Shown: piece by piece, positions 3,816 through 7,766 of the stretch
Layout: each line of letters opens with the position of its first letter
Position numbering within the stretch: position 1 is the stretch's first letter
Assembly: GCA_014804385.1 (NCBI GenBank)
Contig: JAAUZW010000032.1
Location: 64,069 to 71,834, forward strand
DNA from: Lachnospiraceae bacterium
Lineage (GTDB): Bacteria; Bacillota; Clostridia; Lachnospirales; Lachnospiraceae
Reading direction: 5' to 3'
Length of the DNA stretch: 7,766 bases
Position numbers and translations under genes: made by a program
Notes under the pieces: model-generated
What the model was told of the DNA's origin: nothing
The model's database searches: none
What the model saw: only the letters and a program-made list of their open reading frames with translations

Positions 3816-6062
3816 ATGGAGACCATCAAAGGTTTTATCGAACACATTATTTACCGCAATAAGGACAATGGATATACGGTATTAAATCTTCTCACGCAGG
3901 AGGAGGACGAGCTCACCTGCGTGGGTTTTTTTAAGACTATGGATCAGGGAGAGACCATCGAAGCGCAGGGGGAGTATACCACGCATCAGGTATACGGCAG
4001 GCAGTTTAAGATTGAGAGTTATCAGATCCTGCCGCCCAGCGATGTAGTGAGCGTGGAGAGGTATCTTGCCTCCGGCGCTGTGAAGGGTGTCGGCGAGGCG
4101 TTAGCCAGGCGGATCGTCAAAGCGTTCGGTGCGGACACATACCGCATCATTGAGGAGGAGCCGGAACGTCTGGCTGAGGTAAAAGGGATCAGTCTGCGGG
4201 GCGCCCGTGAGATCGCGGCCTCTCTCTATGAAAAGAGGGATGCCCGGGATGCTATGACCTTTTTGCAGGGTTACGGTATTTCCAACACGCTGGCGCTGCG
4301 TATCTATGAGACTTATGGTATGGGGCTTTACGGGATTTTACGGGAAAATCCTTATCGGCTGGCGGAGGATGTGCAGGGGATCGGCTTTCGCTTTGCGGAT
4401 GAGATCGCAGCGAAGATCGGGATCCACACCGATTCGGATTATCGGATCAGGAGCGGACTTCTCTATACGCTGCAGCAGGCGGGCGGAGAGGGGCACTGTT
4501 ATCTGCCGGCGAAAGAGCTTCTTGCCAAGGCGGGAGAACTTTTGGAGATCGAGCCGTCTTTGATGGAGCCGCAGCTTCAAAATCTGGCGATGGATAAGAA
4601 ACTGGTGATCAAAATGCCCGTGCTGCCGGAGACGGAACGCAGGGTATATGCCTCCCGTTTTTATTATGCGGAGCTTAGCTGTGCGCAGATGCTCCACGAT
4701 CTGAATGTGTCGGAGGAGCTGCTACCTGCAGAGGAGGAAGCGCTGCTTAGAAAAATAGATGAGGTGGAGGCACAGCTGGGGATCGTCCTGGATGCACTGC
4801 AGAAGCGTTCCGTGCTGGAGAGCATACGCAGCGGCGTGTTTATCCTCTCGGGTGGTCCGGGCACCGGGAAAACAACCACCATCAACGCCATTATCCACTA
4901 TTTCCGGGCGCAGGGAATGGATATCAATCTGGCGGCGCCTACAGGCAGGGCAGCGAAGCGAATGACGGAGGCGACCGGGTACGAGGCGCGTACACTGCAT
5001 AGGCTTTTGGAGCTGTCCGGCGCAGCTGCTCTGGAGGGGAAGCCGGCGCGTTTCGAGCGCAATGAAGAAAATCCGCTGGAGGCGGACGTGATCATCGTGG
5101 ACGAAATGTCCATGGTAGATATATTCCTCTTTCAGTCGCTCTTAAAGGCCATCTCCGTGGGCACACGACTGATCATGGTGGGAGACGTCAATCAGCTCCC
5201 TTCTGTGGGACCCGGGCAGGTGCTGCAGGATCTCATCGAGAGCCGGGCATTTCAGACGGTGAAGCTGGAAAAGATATTCCGGCAGGCGCAGGAGAGCGAT
5301 ATCGTGCTGAATGCTCACAAAATCCATGCGGGCGAAAATTTGACCCTGGATAATAAGAGCAAAGACTTTTTCTTTTTAGAAAGAAATGACACAGATGTCA
5401 TATATAAACATATGATTCAGCTGATCCTGGAGAAGCTGCCGCGCTATGTGAATGCGGAAGCCTATGATATACAGGTGCTCACGCCCATGCGCAAAGGCAA
5501 ACTCGGCGTGGAGACGCTGAACGGCATCCTGCAAAAATACCTGAATCCGCCGGACCGGTCAAAGAGAGAATACCAGTCCGGGGAAACGCTCCTGCGGGAG
5601 GGGGATAAGGTGATGCAGATCAAGAATAACTATCAGCTTGCCTGGGAGGTGGTGAGCCGCTATCAGATTCCCATCGATCAGGGCATGGGAATCTTTAACG
5701 GGGATATCGGCATCATCCGCACGATCGATGAGTACGCCAGAGAAGTGGTTGTTGAGTTTGACGAACACAGGCGGGTCACCTACCCCTTCGGAAATTTGGA
5801 CGAGATCGAGCTTGCTTATGCCGTCACCATACATAAATCCCAGGGCAGCGAATATCCGGCGGTCATCATGCCCCTGCTCACAGGGCCGCACATGCTCTTT
5901 AACCGCAACCTTCTCTACACAGGGGTTACGAGAGCCAAAAGCTGCGTCACTATTCTGGGCAGTCGGGCCACCCTGCAGGAAATGATCGCGAACAATCGGG
6001 AAAACCGACGCTATACAGGATTTTCCGAACAAATTCAAAATACAAGAAAGGACCTTTCATGA
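3816..6062 (+). CDS. recD2: RecD2-type SF1B DNA helicase
   Basis: ATP-dependent 5'-3' helicase of the RecD2 family, found in bacteria without RecBCD and linked to replication-fork and recombination repair. Counting from this ATG (748 residues) it has an N-terminal OB-like segment, helix-hairpin-helix repeats around 80-205 (AVKGVG and the NPYRLAEDVQGIGF segment), Walker A GGPGTGKTT (346-354), motif Ia APTGRAAKRM (374-383), Walker B VIIVDEMSM (425-433), motif III GDVNQLPSVGPGQ (456-468), FRQ (488-490), TIHKSQGSEYP (671-681) and YTGVTRAK (701-708). All helicase motifs are intact. A GTG at 3795 would add 7 residues, but AAGAGG (3806-3811) sits 4 nt before the ATG, METIKGFIEHI is a typical RecD2 opening, and the GTG lies in a hairpin. 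The gene overlaps comF by 4 nt. Confidence 0.95.
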   Translation: METIKGFIEHIIYRNKDNGYTVLNLLTQEEDELTCVGFFKTMDQGETIEAQGEYTTHQVYGRQFKIESYQILPPSDVVSVERYLASGAVKGVGEALARRIVKAFGADTYRIIEEEPERLAEVKGISLRGAREIAASLYEKRDARDAMTFLQGYGISNTLALRIYETYGMGLYGILRENPYRLAEDVQGIGFRFADEIAAKIGIHTDSDYRIRSGLLYTLQQAGGEGHCYLPAKELLAKAGELLEIEPSLMEPQLQNLAMDKKLVIKMPVLPETERRVYASRFYYAELSCAQMLHDLNVSEELLPAEEEALLRKIDEVEAQLGIVLDALQKRSVLESIRSGVFILSGGPGTGKTTTINAIIHYFRAQGMDINLAAPTGRAAKRMTEATGYEARTLHRLLELSGAAALEGKPARFERNEENPLEADVIIVDEMSMVDIFLFQSLLKAISVGTRLIMVGDVNQLPSVGPGQVLQDLIESRAFQTVKLEKIFRQAQESDIVLNAHKIHAGENLTLDNKSKDFFFLERNDTDVIYKHMIQLILEKLPRYVNAEAYDIQVLTPMRKGKLGVETLNGILQKYLNPPDRSKREYQSGETLLREGDKVMQIKNNYQLAWEVVSRYQIPIDQGMGIFNGDIGIIRTIDEYAREVVVEFDEHRRVTYPFGNLDEIELAYAVTIHKSQGSEYPAVIMPLLTGPHMLFNRNLLYTGVTRAKSCVTILGSRATLQEMIANNRENRRYTGFSEQIQNTRKDLS

Positions 6063-6772
6063 TCTCATTTCTGAACACACTTCTGACGTGGCTCTATCCT
6101 CGCCGATGTCCTGTCTGCGACGAGCCGGTCAAACCGTATCACGCATTAGTCTGCAATGAATGTGCCGATGTGCCTGCTCTTGTCGAACCGCCCTTTTGCA
6201 TGAAATGCGGCAAGCATCTGGCGAGGGAAGAAAAGGAATATTGCAGCGACTGCGCGTCACACACACATCTCTATGATCGCGGCAGGGCACTGTTTTCCTA
6301 TAAAAGTGTCTCCGACTCCATCGCTCGTTTTAAATACCGCGGCAGGCAGGAGTATGCCGCTTATTACGCGGCTCGTATGGCGGAGGGATTGTCCGGTTTT
6401 ATCCGTGCCTGTCGGGCGGATGCTCTCATACCTGTCCCTCTCCATAAAAGCAAGCTGAAAGCCAGAGGATATAATCAGGCAGAGGTTCTTGCAGAAGAGC
6501 TTTCCGCCTTGACAGGAATTCCCATGTTTCCGGATTTGATCGAGAGAGTGGAAAAAACGGCGCCCATGAAAGATTTATCTGCCGCAGAGAGACAAAATAA
6601 TTTGAAAAGGGCTTTCAAAATCCGCCGTAATGATGTAAAATTAAGTACGATTATAATTATCGATGATATATACACGACAGGTAGTACCATAGACGCTGTG
6701 AGTCGTGAGTTTAAGAAGGCAGGTGTAAAACGGATTTATTTTCTGACCCTTGCCATCGGAAGGGGCACCTGA
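6059..6772 (+). CDS. comF: ComF family phosphoribosyltransferase-like protein
   Basis: A 237-residue ComF/GntX-family protein, related to competence protein ComFC and proposed to act in DNA uptake or processing. The N-terminus has four Cys pairs (17/20, 32/35, 47/50, 62/65) forming zinc-finger-like modules. The C-terminal half is a type I phosphoribosyltransferase fold with the family motif RGYNQAEVLAEEL (136-148) and PRPP loop IIIIDDIYTTGST (198-210). The ATG overlaps the recD2 stop codon as ATGA, with AAAGGA (6047-6052) 6 nt upstream, so translation is probably coupled to recD2. The enzymatic substrate is not known for this family. There is no comFA helicase beside it, unlike Bacillus. Confidence 0.93.
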   Translation: MISFLNTLLTWLYPRRCPVCDEPVKPYHALVCNECADVPALVEPPFCMKCGKHLAREEKEYCSDCASHTHLYDRGRALFSYKSVSDSIARFKYRGRQEYAAYYAARMAEGLSGFIRACRADALIPVPLHKSKLKARGYNQAEVLAEELSALTGIPMFPDLIERVEKTAPMKDLSAAERQNNLKRAFKIRRNDVKLSTIIIIDDIYTTGSTIDAVSREFKKAGVKRIYFLTLAIGRGT

Positions 6773-6800
6773 GAAAAATCAGTCTAAGGGAGGATAGGAT

Positions 6801-7205
6801 ATGAATGTAAGAAACTGTAGAAAATGCGGCAATCTTTTTAACTATGTCTCCGGCCCGCCAATCTGTATTCCGTGCCGGGAGAAGATGGAAGAAAAATTTC
6901 AGGAAGTGAAAAAGTATATTCAGGATAATGGCCATGCAACGATTCCCCAGGTGGCGGAGGCTTGCGATGTATCTACGAATCAGATTCATCAGTGGCTTCG
7001 CGAGGAGCGTCTGGAGTTGAGTGCAGAGTCCGGCGTTACGCTTTCCTGTGAAAACTGCGGAGCTGCTATCATGACAGGACGTTTCTGCGCGAAGTGTAAG
7101 AACACCATGGCGAATGAGCTGGGGAACAGTATTAAGAAACCTGCACCGCCAAAAATGGCTAAGAAGGATACGAAGGAAAACCCGAAGATGCGTTTCCTGA
7201 ATTGA
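6801..7205 (+). CDS. yvyF: Flagellar-region zinc-ribbon protein, YvyF family
   Basis: A 134-residue protein matching the flagellar-operon YvyF family, which in Bacillus lies between comFC and flgM. Two zinc-binding pairs of CxxC motifs flank a central helix-turn-helix-like region: Cys6/9 with Cys22/25 at the start, and Cys83/86 with Cys96/99 near the end. Between them ATIPQVAEACDVSTNQIHQW (46-65) resembles a DNA-binding helix-turn-helix. The C-terminal tail is Lys/Pro-rich and probably disordered. AGGGAGG (6787-6793) is 7 nt before the ATG. It starts 28 nt after comF, preserving the comF-yvyF order known from Bacillus. A regulatory role toward flagellar genes is likely by context, but the sequence does not show a target. 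Confidence 0.82.
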   Translation: MNVRNCRKCGNLFNYVSGPPICIPCREKMEEKFQEVKKYIQDNGHATIPQVAEACDVSTNQIHQWLREERLELSAESGVTLSCENCGAAIMTGRFCAKCKNTMANELGNSIKKPAPPKMAKKDTKENPKMRFLN

Positions 7206-7231
7206 TCTGTTTTGAAAATTGGAGAAGTTCT

Positions 7232-7630
7232 ATGTTAAATGAAGAAAGAGTCGTTCTGATGACCAAGATGGCTTCTTATGAAGCCCGTGAGGGGAAGAAA
7301 AACCTCGCCATAGGAAGCTTTTTTCGGAACGATTATATAGGCTGGCAGGTGCTTAAATCCATTATAAGTGCAACCATCGCATTTGTAGTGGTTTTTGCTA
7401 TGTACATTTTTTATGATTTTGAGATTTTTATGACAGAGATCTATAAGATGGATCTTCTGGAGTTTGCGAAAAACGTTCTGTTCTTTTATTTAGGGACGAT
7501 AGGCGCCTATGCTGTCATCTCCTATCTGATCTATACAGTCAGATACAGCAGGGCGAGAAAGAGTCTGCGGACATATTATATGAACCTGAGCAAGCTTTCC
7601 GCTATGTACAAAAAAGAAAAGGAACGATAA
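7232..7630 (+). CDS. Unrecognised two-helix membrane protein
   Basis: A 132-residue protein I do not recognise. It has a soluble, charged N-terminal segment (1-36), a hydrophobic helix at about 41-61, a short loop with acidic residues, a second hydrophobic helix at about 82-103, and a basic C-terminal tail (RYSRARKSLR, ending KKEKER) that should face the cytoplasm. That predicts both ends inside. The start is taken as ATG 7232 because GGAG (7221-7224) lies 7 nt upstream. An in-frame TTG at 7202 would overlap yvyF but has no comparable ribosome site. The gene follows yvyF by 26 nt and is probably cotranscribed. It has no enzymatic motif or Cys pair. Confidence 0.75.
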   Translation: MLNEERVVLMTKMASYEAREGKKNLAIGSFFRNDYIGWQVLKSIISATIAFVVVFAMYIFYDFEIFMTEIYKMDLLEFAKNVLFFYLGTIGAYAVISYLIYTVRYSRARKSLRTYYMNLSKLSAMYKKEKER

Positions 7631-7644
7631 AAGGACTATTTACA

Positions 7645-7766
7645 ATGACTACTTTACTGGTTGCAAAACAGATACTTATGGTGATATACAGTAAATACGA
7701 GGTGTACATCACGCCGCTTCTGAAGTTTTTGCTGGCGCTTGTGACACTTCTTCTGATCAATTCCAA
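7645..7766 (+). CDS. Partial membrane protein, 5' end only
   Basis: An open frame running off the window edge, with at least 40 residues visible. AAAAGGA (7629-7635) is 9 nt before the ATG, and the stop of the previous gene overlaps that ribosome site, indicating tight linkage. The sequence starts with a short amphipathic stretch (TTLLVAKQILMVIYSKYEVY) followed by a hydrophobic helix from about residue 22 (ITPLLKFLLALVTLLLINS). It is therefore the beginning of a membrane protein. It does not resemble FlgM, FlgN or FlgK, which follow yvyF in Bacillus. Function is unknown. Confidence 0.6.
   Translation, partial: MTTLLVAKQILMVIYSKYEVYITPLLKFLLALVTLLLINS

Noticed and set aside
6768..6782. CTGA/TCAG hairpin after comF considered as a terminator
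   Set aside because: It has only four pairs, no T-run, and the next gene follows within 28 nt.
7202..7231. TTG 7202 as the start of the two-helix membrane protein
   Set aside because: It lacks a good ribosome site, while ATG 7232 has GGAG at 7 nt spacing.

Overview
The window looks like a chromosomal segment from a motile, low-to-mid GC Gram-positive anaerobe, most likely a clostridium of the Lachnospiraceae type. I infer this from an MreB/Mbl gene placed directly before two rod/hook-family flagellar genes (as in the Bacillus mbl-flhO-flhP cluster), a single-domain FlgJ, RecD2 instead of RecBCD, the comF-yvyF pair, strong AGGAGG-type ribosome sites and a Bacillus-type LexA operator. All recognised genes are on the + strand.

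Layout. Positions 1-403 hold no convincing gene. In order they contain a sigma-28-like promoter, an intrinsic terminator (111-149), a good sigma-A promoter (190-217) and a structured leader of about 180 nt that includes a perfect LexA-type palindrome (283-296). Then come mreB/mbl (404-1396), a FlgF/FlhO-type rod protein (1505-2374), the FlgG distal rod protein (2423-3241) and a single-domain FlgJ rod-binding protein (3392-3751). After these are recD2 (3816-6062), comF (6059-6772, overlapping recD2 by 4 nt), yvyF (6801-7205), an unrecognised two-helix membrane protein (7232-7630) and the 5' end of another membrane protein (7645 to the window edge). No terminator is visible between 404 and 7766, so the whole set could be one long transcript.

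How the parts fit. The first half couples the cell-shape scaffold with the proteins that build the flagellar rod through the cell wall: FlgF- and FlgG-type rod subunits and the FlgJ rod chaperone. The second half pairs a DNA helicase with a ComF phosphoribosyltransferase-like protein and the flagellar-region zinc protein YvyF. In Bacillus, comFC-yvyF leads into flgM-flgK-flgL, so late flagellar genes may follow outside the window. Here two small membrane proteins come first.

The least expected content is between the genes. Every gap from the mreB leader to recD2 carries an inverted repeat. They include a 64-nt hairpin that begins inside the mreB stop codon, a nested 134-nt structured element between flgG and flgJ, and the LexA-type operator inside the mreB leader. 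The genes themselves look intact and ordinary. I see no CRISPR array, insertion sequence, phage gene, tRNA or rRNA.
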